A stretch of DNA of 64,000 bases from Hemibagrus wyckioides (taxonomy: Eukaryota > Chordata > Actinopteri > Siluriformes > Bagridae): assembly GCF_019097595.1 (NCBI RefSeq), contig NC_080719.1, positions 12,946,501 through 13,010,500 on the forward strand, written 5' to 3'. The number at the start of each line of letters is the position of its first letter. The stretch's first letter is position 1. The notes below the pieces were generated by a model. The model was not told the origin of the DNA, searched no databases, and worked only from the letters and a program-made list of their open reading frames with translations. A program made the position numbers and the translations under genes. This document shows, piece after piece, positions 35,751 through 48,600 of this stretch.

Positions 35751-36473
35751 ATAATTGTGTCCTCCTTGATTATTTGATGATAAAATACTTATTTAATACT
35801 GATGTTCTTTTTGGGTGGGTTGATGATTCTACATTTTATTGCACTCATGTCAGCTAATTGAATTGCGCTTTAGCTTCACGAGAGAGTTATGACTGAGAAA
35901 ATGAAAACGAAGCACAGCTGCAGTATGAACCTGTGCCGACGCTGGCTAACTCGAGCCATGTGAACTAACAGGAAATTCCAGGCTATGTTTTTTTATTTAC
36001 TTGACATGTGTTGATGGTGGTGCAATGAAAACGCTGGAATGGGGAGTCAGATAGATTCGATTACCTGCCAAATCCTCTGTCTCGTGTTTACTTGTGCTGC
36101 ATTCTTTTCTGCTTATTTACCTCCTTTTTCCCTGGAGGTCTTTTTCCCTGATTTCTAGAGAATAAATAATACAAATTAAGCAACATTCAAATGGCTTTTA
36201 GGACTGATTCGGCAATTTTATGTAGATTTAAATCTTTATTGTAAACATTCTCAAAGTCCTGGCTTATTATTCATTCAGCTTAACGCATGTTATTCAGTAA
36301 CTGCTGTGGAAAGTGAAAAGTGGCTCTGAGCCTTTATCAGAATTATCTGATTTGCTACCAGATGCAAAATCACACTTGTGTGTCTGAACATTCTCCATCT
36401 TTTAGCTCTGTAGTTTTTTAGTTTGGCTCAGAGGGGTGTGATATATGTATGTGTAATCAAGACATCAAAAATC

Positions 36474-36885
36474 CACTATATGGTCAAATGTATGTGGACA
36501 TCTGAGCATCATACCTTGCCATCCACAACCTGCTACCACTAAGTGTGAAGCAATTAATTGTCTTTGTACGCTTCAAGCCCCAAATCTGTTGCTGCATAAA
36601 GCAAGGTCCATGAAGACAAAATGCCTCAAGGTTGTTGTGGAAGATCTCCTGTGACCTGCACACAGCCCTGACCTCAACCCCATTGAACACTTTTGGGGTG
36701 AACTGAAACGTTGACCACTCCTTCACTAATGCACTAATCCCCACAGCCACACTCGTGTGAAGTATATCCATAAGAATGGAGATTATTATATCAGCAACCA
36801 GGGTATTAAATCTGGAATAAGATGTTCAACAAGCACCTATATGTAGGATGGTCAGGCATACACAAACTTTTGGCCAATCACACCT
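36474..36885. mobile_element. Tc1/mariner-derived non-autonomous element, family 2
   Basis: It starts cactatatggtcaaatgtat and ends acaaacttttggccaatcac, a family seen across fish with terminal cactatatggccaaaagt. Internal text still suggests transposase 3' sequence (ccctgacctcaaccccattg; NPIEHFWGEL in one frame). Confidence 0.7.
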
Positions 36886-38019
36886 TTAATTAATCCATTT
36901 GGCCTTTACCCCAGACATGGGATGCATGTAGAAAATATGACATAAAATGTGACACATGAAGCAGGCTAAACCAACCGTTTGGTAACGCTTATAAGTTGCC
37001 GGTTTCAGTGGTCTTATGAGCGTCAAATCAAGACAATCTTGAAAACAGAGATGAGATGCACACTTTCGAGAACATTTCCTGACTCAGATATGCTTGCAGT
37101 GTGACACACCCAGTCTCATTTAACAGTGTATTCGTGGATTGTACAAGTATTTATGAAGGAGTAGTCCTCTTTTTTATTTTATTTTATTTTTTTATTTTTT
37201 TTACTAATTTTAACTAGTAATTATTAAAGTTGGTTGCCTTAGGAGAAACCCTAATCTAGATGGGTATTTGCAGTTATAGATATGCTTTAAATATATATAA
37301 AACATTTCCTTTAAACAAAATATTTATCTTTCAAATAGGTGAATGTTAAATGGCAGAAAATATTTTTGTCTTGTTTTGATAAACCGCTAAAGGCTGATTG
37401 ATCCTGTTAACAAGTCCAATTTAACATCCAGTCCTCAACACTGTGTGGTTTCCACTCCTGATCCTGGAGTTGCTTTGCTCAATCCACCACTAGGGAACCA
37501 GCAGCAAGATTATAAACATAGTGTCAAGTCTCTTCTTAGATCTCTGAGATGACCACAAAATATATTTCAGAATGCACTGTCTCCTGAAAGAGGAGACGTG
37601 GTTGAAAGAAAGGAAAAATAGCATCAGGGTAGCAGTGGGGCAAAATTTAAACAAAGCGATCTCGAAACATGGTGAATTAGCGTATAGCAAAAACTACAGT
37701 GGCCCTAGAACTGAACCCTGCAGATCTCCCAATGAAAGAAGCAATCATGTGAATGTGATGACAACCAGATCGAAACCAGATGAAAATGGATACCTATAGT
37801 CAGAATTAATTAGCCAGAAAATTATTGTCAATGTTAGGGCCAGGGCTAGGAACCACTGCAATAACGAAGTAAATAAACCCTAGCACTCTTAAGGGATTTA
37901 ATATTATTGTAACATTTCACCTGGAGCTGCTTAGAAAATTTTCTAAATTAACTAATGATTAATCTACTGTTGTTTTACTTTTCACCATCAGCGACACAAC
38001 ATTAATCCTTTTCTCTGTA
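36886..38019. other. Intergenic, no gene
   Basis: AT-rich. A possible degenerate repeat lies at about 37680-37740 (tggccctagaactgaaccct), but I cannot assign it. Nothing else was recognised. Confidence 0.5.
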
Positions 38020-38720
38020 GGATATGGCGGAAAATAACTATCTGCAGGTGTTCACTGAGCAGAATGATATTATTTTGGGAAAACGTGAATGTTGTGCTTT
38101 CGACACGTGTGCATAGTGGTCCGCTGAGAGTTCTGGATGTCAGGGCAGCACATATCATACCGGTAACACAATCCCTCCTGCATGTTCGAAACATGAGTGT
38201 CCAAGACATAAACATGGGGTTAGCTGGCTCAGGGAAATTCTGTTTTTAAGATCTGCCCATAATACAGTTAATGTTCCTGATGGCGTGCTGATTTAAGGCT
38301 GAGATCTAATCTGAGTTTGGCCTACTCTTGAGTTGTTCCAGATACAGTGAAGCGGAGTGTGTTTAATCGGCTGGTGTTGGGACTGAAAGCTCTCTGTAAG
38401 TCATGCTGCCCTGGGGGATATTGTGGTACTGACACAAACAACTGGATTGTCAAGTGAGTTATACTAGTTAATGGGAGCCAGATGGATTATGCTTGTCTCT
38501 CAGGCATGGGGACTATCCCCTTGCGCTCGCCACGAAGGTGTGCATGGTAACAATGTGCAGAATAAGCGATACCAGATCCTGATGGTGTCGTCACCATCTC
38601 AGCAAGATTTAATAGCTCAATTCTCTCCGGTCCATATTGCACTGGATGATTGATTCTGTAATACAAAGCGTGAAGGATCACTTGTGCCTGGTGCTCTCGG
38701 TAGAACAAATTACCCAAAAT
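38020..38720. other. Unassigned block, possibly a degraded mobile element or pseudogene
   Basis: Less AT-rich than its flanks, with short open stretches and splice-like borders. One example is tttctctgtag followed by ATGGCGGAAAATAACTATCT, stopping after 31 codons. No frame extends and I recognise no protein. Confidence 0.3.
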
Positions 38721-38825
38721 TTAAAGTCAAGGGGGTAAAGCTGGACCTGATCCAACTCCTTCTACTATCCTAACACACAAGTCACTCTACAACATGGAAC
38801 CATGTTGATCCATCCCCAGGACTTT

Positions 38826-39084
38826 GCTCAGGTAGGAAGAGTAGGATCAGTTCAAGATTCCAAGTCCTGGACTTTTGGTTGATTTCCACCCTAGGAGTTG
38901 GATCAGTCCAGTCTTCTCTCCCTGGACATGTGATTCGAGTTGGATCAGATCTCACTCTTTCCTCTGGACTTTTGTTTAACTTTTCCCAGGTATGAGGAGT
39001 TGGATCAGATCCAGACTCCACCTCTTGGACTTTTGGTTCAGCTTCACCCAGGTATGAGCAGTTGGATAAAGTCCAGGTTCTTGA
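38826..39084 (+). repeat. Minisatellite, about 62-bp diverged unit
   Basis: About 4.5 units built on aggtatgaggagttggatca, then a short variable part and cttggacttttggttcagct. Units differ by substitutions and small deletions. Confidence 0.8.
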
Positions 39085-41520
39085 ACGTTTGCATCTGCAG
39101 TAAAGGATACTCAACGCTTCCCTAGCTGCTCCTGTTGGGAAATTGCAATGGCATTCCAGCAGGTGGCAAACTCATCCTGTGGCATTCCAGCATTCTCAAG
39201 AGTCTTACATCTGTGTATACAGCCAAATGGGTTCAACTCATTCCATCCATTCCAAGGATTCCCATGTAGAAACCCACGCAGAATGATTTCTTGCTTTTCT
39301 TAAAGAAAAAGAAACAACTCTCTCATGGTACAGATTAAACCATTTAGGATGAAATTGCTTGGCAAATGGCATCCCACCACTGACAATCTTCCACTGTTTC
39401 ACTACTGAGATATGCATCGTACCATCCCAGAATGTTTAGAAGCACTTTCCAGATGGCATCAATAACGGTGTTGTTTTACCTCCAGTAGACACCTGCACTT
39501 CTTTAAGGTTTGATTGATATGATTCAGAATGGGATATATTTTACAGCTTCTGGTGTTTCGTCCCTTTATTTGGTATCCCTTGGATTTCTACTGAAGTTGA
39601 TATTCCTTAGACTCTCCTTTCAGACGAACAACTATGATATGCTTAACACATCACTGACCAAAAACATGTCTTTGGAATGTATCACTGTTTCTGAAGCCTG
39701 TCTTCAATCTCTCTTTTTTTTTTGGATTGTAGGAACTCAGAGAATGAAACACTCCTCTAACACTGATTTTTTGGGAAGAAACGTGGTGAAGACTAGGTTG
39801 TTGCAGATTGCTGACTGACTTGTAACCCAAAAAGATTTCTTATTATGATTCATACTAACAATCAACAAGAAAATCCCTTTAATATCTGACTAATTTGCAA
39901 TTTCCTGATGAGTGAGAAGACATTATGCTGTAAGGAATAAAACAATTTTTGTGTTGCTCTGATATCGGAAAACAATCAAGTGGTGCGATGAAGTGGAGTT
40001 ATGTTATCACCCCGGGGTTGAGTATTTTCCTCGATTTTCCTGAAGCGTTTTATTCCTCCTACACCACAGTAGTTTGCTGATATTTACGTGTTTTTTTTAT
40101 TTATTAAAGAATGACATATCATAATTTTTTAATTACATTTGCTCTTTTAAAGTTAATAGCAAAATATGCAGTTTGCTGTGTTACGGAAAAAGCACTCCCT
40201 GTTGCAACGCTCTGACCCTGGAGACGCCTTCAATAAACGTTAAATAAATGTTTCCTCCCAGAAGGCTTCATCATATCAACAAATAATGTTAATTCTTAAA
40301 CTGACATGCAAGTGATCCCCACTTATCATACACACACTTCACCTCGTTGTGAAATCTTTACAAGTCATACTGTGTCCTGATGATCTGAACAGATGTGTGG
40401 AAGCTGATATGCTCAGTATGTTCTGTATAATAATAAATGAAAGCAATCCAAATGAACAGTTTTACTCCCAAGCTGAAAAAAAGTGATTTGAGAAAACCTG
40501 AAAGTGATATGAGAGTTTTTCTGTTTTGCCTTTTTGAATATGCCGGTCTCAATTCCTCTTTTATTTCAAAATAACACCTTAATCTCAATTGAATCTGATA
40601 TCTCACATTATCTTTCATCTTGTCCTGATGTTGCAACTCTACTGAAGATGTGACCTTGTTCTTTCAAACCAAAAACATTGTAGACACAGTGACATTGAGT
40701 GAGATGTTTATGTTGGTATGTTGGACAGGATTGTGTTCTCTTTCCCCTTTTTGTAAAAGATATTTTAAATAATCTCATTATTTTTCTTAATCCTCTAGAT
40801 GCTTGTAGGTCTTATGTTATATATCTTTTCTTTTACATTTTTGCGTTCATATTATCAGGCTTTTTTTTTTTTTTGTAACTGAAAATGTCTGAATCCAGTT
40901 GAAGATAAGGCCTGATGTTAAACGTTAAGGGTCATGAACTCTCATTACCTCAAAAACTAACAGCTTTTGAGCCTCTTGAACAGAGTCGAATCTAGCCGAG
41001 CCTCAGCTCAGAAAAATGCTCAGAGCTCACTAGGTTTCTTCAAATATCAAAACAATGTCTGCTGAACTCGTGCAATTTGAAACCTTATAAGATGAACACA
41101 AAGAAGAGAGATCATTCAAAGAGATGAGCTCTCCCTGATGAAGTCATCACACCCAACACAACGTATAGAATCTCAGTTAAGTTTAATATGTACAGTAAAT
41201 ACACTATTTACATCACATAAATTATGTACAAGTCAAAAGACTTTGTCCCAAAAACACAGTTCAAAATTGTAGCCCTTTTCATGTCATGTTGAACATGGGG
41301 ACAGTTTGTAATACAATTTAAAATACTTATAAAACATTAAAATAAAAAATAAAAAAAAGACCCTGATTTAAAGGTTAATATACAAATATACTGTCCAAAA
41401 CATTCAGTTTTCACATGGCTTGAGTGGCAGTTTTAAAAAATAAAAACATTGTCTGAAAGCTTATTTCATTTTTTTTTACATATAAGATCATTTTATGGCG
41501 CTTGAGATGTATAGTCTAGA
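39085..41520. other. Intergenic between eps15l1 and klf2
   Basis: No exon or repeat family recognised. The right-hand part (about 41160-41520) may be distal klf2 3' UTR. Confidence 0.5.
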
Positions 41521-41525
41521 TGCAA

Positions 41526-41531
41526 TTTATT
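41526..41531 (-). terminator. klf2: Candidate poly(A) signal for klf2
   Basis: TTTATT on the plus strand is AATAAA on the minus strand, about 350 nt after the klf2 stop. This is a plausible 3' UTR length, but AT-rich surroundings make chance matches likely. Confidence 0.35.
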
Positions 41532-41879
41532 TAAAAATATAATAATAAAAGGCACGATCGTGACGTGAGAGGCACATCATGTTGCATGTTTCTACTGATT
41601 CCAGTTGCGTCAGAGTTGTGCAGGTCCAGCCTACTCATTCTTACAAGTGGTTCTGTGTCTTTTCTTTTTTTAATCTTTGTCAAATATAAAAAAAAAGTAG
41701 TACCAGCTACATCATGAGAGGAAAATGGTTGCATAACATTCAGCACAATGTCCAGTCTATAGATTAGAGTTTCTCAAGAAGCTTGGATTGAGAACCTCTG
41801 CTGTCTAAAGCAATAAAAGAAGAACATCTTAATCGTCACAGGATAGCACTGCGCTTTAGTCCATGCTCGGTTCCAGGTT

Positions 41880-43624
<1,745 letters not shown>

Positions 43625-43815
43625 CTCCAGTCAATTCAGGAAAAGTATTCAAGAAAGAATTTCGTTCTCAAGGCTGCTCGAGCTTCAGGAGTGAGCAGCC
43701 GTGATCCGTGCACCAACACTGTGTACGTATATCTGCGTGTGTTAGTAAAGAAAACACTCCAGCTCGTGCTCTGTCTCTCTTTCTCCTTTATGTCTCTCTA
43801 TGAAGCTGCTTTGCG

Positions 43816-43912
43816 CATAAATACCGACGCGAGAGCTCAGCGCCGACCAATTGCGCGAGGCGGAGGAAATAACGCAGCGCCCGGCCCTAATTTTAGCTCC
43901 AGTATATATACC
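43816..43912 (-). promoter_or_regulatory. klf2: klf2 promoter core: TATA-like, CCAAT and MEF2 motifs
   Basis: On the minus strand, reading towards the gene: TATATATA (43902-43910), a MEF2 consensus CTAAAATTAG (43896-43887), a reverse CCAAT box (ATTGG, 43851-43847) and a TATA-like TATTTATG (43823-43816). The last lies about 190 bp upstream of the ATG. The region is GC- and CpG-rich. A promoter MEF2 site driven by MEK5-ERK5 is established for mammalian KLF2; activity here is inferred. Confidence 0.6.
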
Positions 43913-44008
43913 CTAGGCGAACTTTTTAGTCAGAGCTCGGAGCTGCTCTAGGAGGTCTATCGTGGAAGTTTAACACGGTTTCAAAGTCACATGAATTCAC
44001 TTCACACG

Positions 44009-44009
<1 letters not shown>

Positions 44010-44065
<56 letters not shown>
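44010..44065. repeat. (TA)n upstream of klf2
   Basis: About 28 TA units, some 115 bp beyond the MEF2 motif of the klf2 promoter. Confidence 0.95.
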
Positions 44066-44067
<2 letters not shown>

Positions 44068-44860
44068 TGTATGCGGACATGCAGTGGGTTTCTTTTGGTA
44101 ATCGATGAATAAATGTGTTGTGAGTAATTAGTGACCACATACTGTGATCTTAGACTGTAAACCATATTATTAACATAACCACATATACTTTTTTTCTCAG
44201 GGATGCTTCAATACCATGACTGGTATTGTTTATCAGTTCTATTCCCTGCTCTTTGTGTTTCATTAAGTTTATTCCACACTAAAACATCAGTGCTCTGGAT
44301 GTAATTCACCATTAGAACCAACTAATTGTAATGTAAACAATGTTCCTATAATACCTAAAAAAAAGGTGATAGAGCATATTTAATGTAAAACCCACCACAA
44401 TGAGTTCATACGCTAAAAGCGAACAGTAGCTGGACGATGGAAATATCTGCAGTACAAAGCTAGTTGCGAGAACATAGCATAGCCTGCGTGTTCTTGACGA
44501 TCAGCAACTTTTCACTGACAGCAATGAATTCTGAGAAAAAGAAGACTATGGCATGTAGCTTGTACTTACTTACAGCTGTATAGAAGCATTTGAACAGAAT
44601 AAAACGAAACCGGTTCTCCTCAGCGGCAACCCTACTTTAGCCAAGCTAATTGACGGCACTTAATTAATGTGTGTTGGATTTAACATGAACTCCCTAGCCA
44701 AAGTGCATGAACATACTTGTGAATATTTTAATGGCTACCACTTAAACTGCTGAAACAAACAGCTCAGTAACATCTGTGACGCAGCTGATTTATTAATAGA
44801 ATGTAGGTTGCTCATTTTGGTTTCAGTACTGAAATAGATAAGTACTAAAAATCCCTACTT
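44066..44860. other. Intergenic, nothing recognised
   Basis: AT-rich sequence upstream of klf2 without repeat family, exon or clear motif. Confidence 0.5.
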
Positions 44861-44867
44861 CTCCTCG

Positions 44868-45420
44868 ATCTGTCCAAGTCCACACCTTCAACTTTTTGTC
44901 ATGTTCCTCAAACCATTCTGGATGAGTTGTAGTGTGGCAGGGTGCATTATCCTGCTGGACGAGGTGGATGTCATTATGGAACACTGAAGCCATGAAAAAA
45001 TATATTTAGTCTGCAACCATGTTTAGGTAGGTGGTACATGGAAAAACACATACACATGAATGCCAGGACTCAAGGTTTATCATCAGAACACTCCCCAGAT
45101 CATTACATTACATTTCGCCATCTTGTCTTCTACCCAGAGCGCATCCTAGTGCCATTCCGTCCCCAGGTAAGCGACACAAACACACACCACGATGTCCATC
45201 TGATGTAAAAGGGGTCAGCATGGGCACTCTGACCAGTCTACAGGTACACAGACCCATCCTTACTTGTTGTTTTGGAGAGGTTCAGACCCAGTCATAGCTG
45301 TCAAAGTCTCTCTGATCTGTACACTTCCAACACATCAACTTCAAGAACTGACAGGTGCCAATAAGATAATCAATATTGTTCACGTCACCTGTCAGTGGTT
45401 TTAATGCTGTGGCTGATTGT
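44868..45420 (-). mobile_element. Tc1-like element, family 3, deleted
   Basis: On the minus strand it begins aatcagccacagcattaaaa ccactgacaggtg, a Tc1-like terminus. It keeps scraps of the transposase: RCAYLG-type text around 45150-45180 and QQDNAPCH at about 44950-44975. Its left end is missing. Frameshifts and deletions destroy any complete frame. Confidence 0.7.
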
Positions 45421-46018
45421 TATATATGTAAGTGTGTGTATATTTATGTACACACACACACACACACACTGTATATAAAGTCTGGATTCTGACTGATCAG
45501 ACAATGTTTCTTCCTTTTTCCTTTAGGAAGCATTAACAAAAGTGCAGGTGTTTATATAAATGTACTCATTCTTATACAATATCATTTCTGTATTAAAATC
45601 TCATTCACATGGACATGTACGGTGGACACAAAATATAATTAACAGATATTTATAGAAAAACATGTATTTCTAATTCAAAAAGAAATGAAAAAAATCTTTA
45701 TTTCTGACATTTATTCAGTCTTGATGTAAGGAGTCTCCAGTGTTAGAGCTTCATAACTGTAAGAAGTAAAGCTGTAACTTTAAGTAACTTTAAGTTAGGT
45801 ATAACGAAGTCGTTTACGACATCAATAAGTTGTTGCTCAGTAACATGACAAACTTCAGGAGAGGGGAAAAGTGCTGGTAACTGTTTATAGCTGCTATAAC
45901 GTGACAGAAAACACTAATAACATTTTTCAAAGACATTAAATGTAACTATAAATGGACAAAAAGTATGACACAGCGTTCATGACAGAAGTTTCAAGTTGTG
46001 CATTTTGTTCCATATTCC

Positions 46019-46054
<36 letters not shown>

Positions 46055-47535
46055 ATGTGTTCAAAGAGTTGAAATGCTTACAGAAACCATAAAGGTTTCT
46101 TTAAATATTACTTAACAAAGGAACTTTACTAACACTTTCATTTTTCCAGTATTTAAAAATAACCTACTTTTTGAGTGACACACTGACTGTAAACTAATCC
46201 AAACTTTAACGTTTTTATATAAATATTCAACCACAAGACTTCATGAATCATAAAAAAAATCCAGCTCACTTTGTCACTTTTTCCCTGCGAATATTACAAA
46301 AAGCAACTCTGAGGCCACGCCCCCTTTCTGCACAAACTAGTTAGACAAGCACGGAAAGCAGAAGACTGCCAGTTTATACCTGCTTTAGCACACACAAAAT
46401 GTAAACGTTAACTGACTACTGAAGAGGTAGCTGTGAAAAATAGTGTGTAAAATAAAATAAATACGCTTAATATCTGCTGTTACGGCGATAATTCCTACCA
46501 TTCTTTGTCGGAAATCTTTTACCTCAGAGTTCGCAACTGCCGTTGGTCATGCAGTGGCCTGAACCACTTAGTTTACGTTTAAGTGTCTCATAAAAGTCAA
46601 TCAAATTTTGAAACAGACAATCACAACCGCCAGCCAATAAAATATTATTAGTTTAAAATATTTATGTACTGCCATACTTCCAACATTTGCTTCTCGACAC
46701 AGTGTAATACTTGTTCTCATGGAAATGGACCAAATATTTTCCTGCACCCCCGTTGTTATCATCAGTTAGTCTCTCCCTCGGATTGCGATTTATATAAAGA
46801 TCGTAAACAGAGATGATTAGGAAAAGCAATGTCGCCATTAATGTGTTTTAATAGGTCTGTATTTCAATTAGTGTTAAGAGACAATAAAACATGTAGAGTT
46901 CTGTACAGTTAATCTAGTTGGTTAACAGACGTTGATTAGTCATCTCGTCACTTTCTCCAGGCTTTTTATTCTCACTAAGAGAGAGAGAGAGAGTTCCTTG
47001 TTTTGTTTATTTTGTTTCCACTTCATCAGACTCTGTCGGTTGCCGTTAAGTGATTTTTCTCTCTCTCGTATAGTCTGTCAGCCGCCAGGCGCCAAGTTTA
47101 TCAGCATCTTATTCACGTCTAGCTCTTTGTAAAGCGAAGTTATTTGAAAGTTACAAGTCTATTCAGGTGCAAAAAGTCCCAGAGCGATGAGGGGGCCAAG
47201 CACTCACTAACATCAGGGTCTTCTCTCTACAGATCATCTTATATCTAGCCAACGGAATTCTCAGTGTTAAATCACCTAATTACCACATGTAGTGTTGCTA
47301 TAGTGTTATAGTTGTTTTTATAGTGCTGAAGTAAGCTGGGTAGCATCTGCTGCACTGGAAAAAAATTTTAGAGCGAGTGATTAACACTTATAGAACTAAT
47401 CAACTGTCATGGAGTTGAATTAATAGGCACTAGATGATGGAACTGAAACCTGCTGAATGAGTATTATTTAATAGCATCAAAAAACCTGAATTCGTAAAGT
47501 GTTAAATAATCATGTGAATTATTAAATGGGATTTA
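45421..47535. other. Intergenic, no gene
   Basis: It holds (CA)n tracts at about 45450-45470 and 46021-46051 and an (AG)n tract near 46980. No exon, RNA gene or transposon was recognised. Confidence 0.55.
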
Positions 47536-47539
47536 AGCG

Positions 47540-47640
47540 GAATTTATTCACGGTTGATCCAGATCCTATCTTGGGAACACCGGGAGCTTGGAGCTTGGGA
47601 TACACCTTTGATGGGATAATAGTCCATTGCAGGGTATTAG
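47540..47640 (+). repeat. Dispersed fish repeat fragment
   Basis: Contains gttgatccagatcctatctt, then gggaacaccggg and agtccattgcagggtatta. I recognise this motif series from many teleost intergenic regions (cccgggaacac...gatgccagtccatcgcaggg) but cannot name the class. Confidence 0.5.
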
Positions 47641-47892
47641 TAGACCTCATGTCAGCTTTAACCAGTCTGGTCATTCTCCTCAGATCTCTCTCCTCGACAA
47701 GGTGTTTCAGCCTGTTGACTCAGAAGTATCAACATCCATGCCACATTGAAAGTAAATGAGATCACACATTTTTCCCCATTTTGACATTTGATGTGAACAT
47801 AAATTAGACCTGTACCCGCTTGATTGGCTGATTAGATAACTGCATAAATGAGCAGGTGTTCGGGTGTTTATAATAAAGTGACCAGTAATCTT
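47641..47892 (-). mobile_element. Tc1-like element, family 4, 5' region fragment
   Basis: On the minus strand it runs from tcactttattataaacaccc through ttcacatcaaatgtcaaaat to a transposase-start remnant around aggctgaaacaccttgtcga. It is the same family as the palindrome at the right edge (62925-63840). Internally deleted. Confidence 0.65.
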
Positions 47893-48299
47893 AGAATTCC
47901 TGGTGAAATACGGTAAAATACGACACTCAGTCTGTAAAAATGCCTAACGTGACGTGACTCTGGAAACAATTATATTACGTCATCTCATGTAAAGCTAATT
48001 AAGTCTGAATAGGGCTTACATACTGTGACTGTAACATACTGTCCATGTCGAGGTTTATACAGGAGTAGTTAGGTTTGCTATTGCTAGGCTTTGTATGCTA
48101 ATGCTCAAACTGAGAAAGTGTATGAACTCATAAATGCCTATAAATGCAGTTTCACTTCCTGACTAGACTGAAAATAGGAGCTATTTTGTTCTCCATGTGA
48201 AGCACTACATTCAGCACCGAAAAGTTTATTTGGAAAAGGACATTTCTTGTCTTTGGGTTTTCCAGTGTATCACATATTTCATGGGTTAACTCAAACCCC

Positions 48300-48600
48300 T
48301 GGGAAACACCTGCTCTTTCTTCATAGTGGGGTACCTCAGCCTCGCAATCGCTCTCAGTCTGCTTCGAGGTGCACGGGCAAAGAGGAAACCGAGAGTCCTG
48401 CCAGAAAGTACGCGAGTGAGAGTTTGAGCCGGAATGGGACCTCGAGCAAGGCTTATATAGCCTCTATTTTTAACCCACTCCCCCTCGCCTATCACAGGCC
48501 TTCCTCTCGGAGGCGCTCAGGAAGCAAGCCTGGCTCTGTTTCCTGCTCACATACGGACCCATTGAAACCCAATCAGGCTTGGATACAGTAGAGATGACCA
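48300..48600. promoter_or_regulatory. GC-rich island with MEF2- and ETS-like motifs, candidate distal element
   Basis: An island in AT-rich surroundings, about 4.7 kb upstream of the klf2 ATG. It contains CTATTTTTAA (48464-48473, a MEF2 consensus), a TATATAG box just before it, and several GGAA/TTCC ETS cores (around 48431, 48500, 48519 and 48540). A plus-strand open frame of 114 codons (48247-48591) has no recognisable domain. Enhancer, promoter or repeat are all possible. Confidence 0.3.

Noticed and set aside
38826..39084. 110-codon minus-strand frame (38782-39114)
   Set aside because: The frame is a translated minisatellite with a period near 62 bp.
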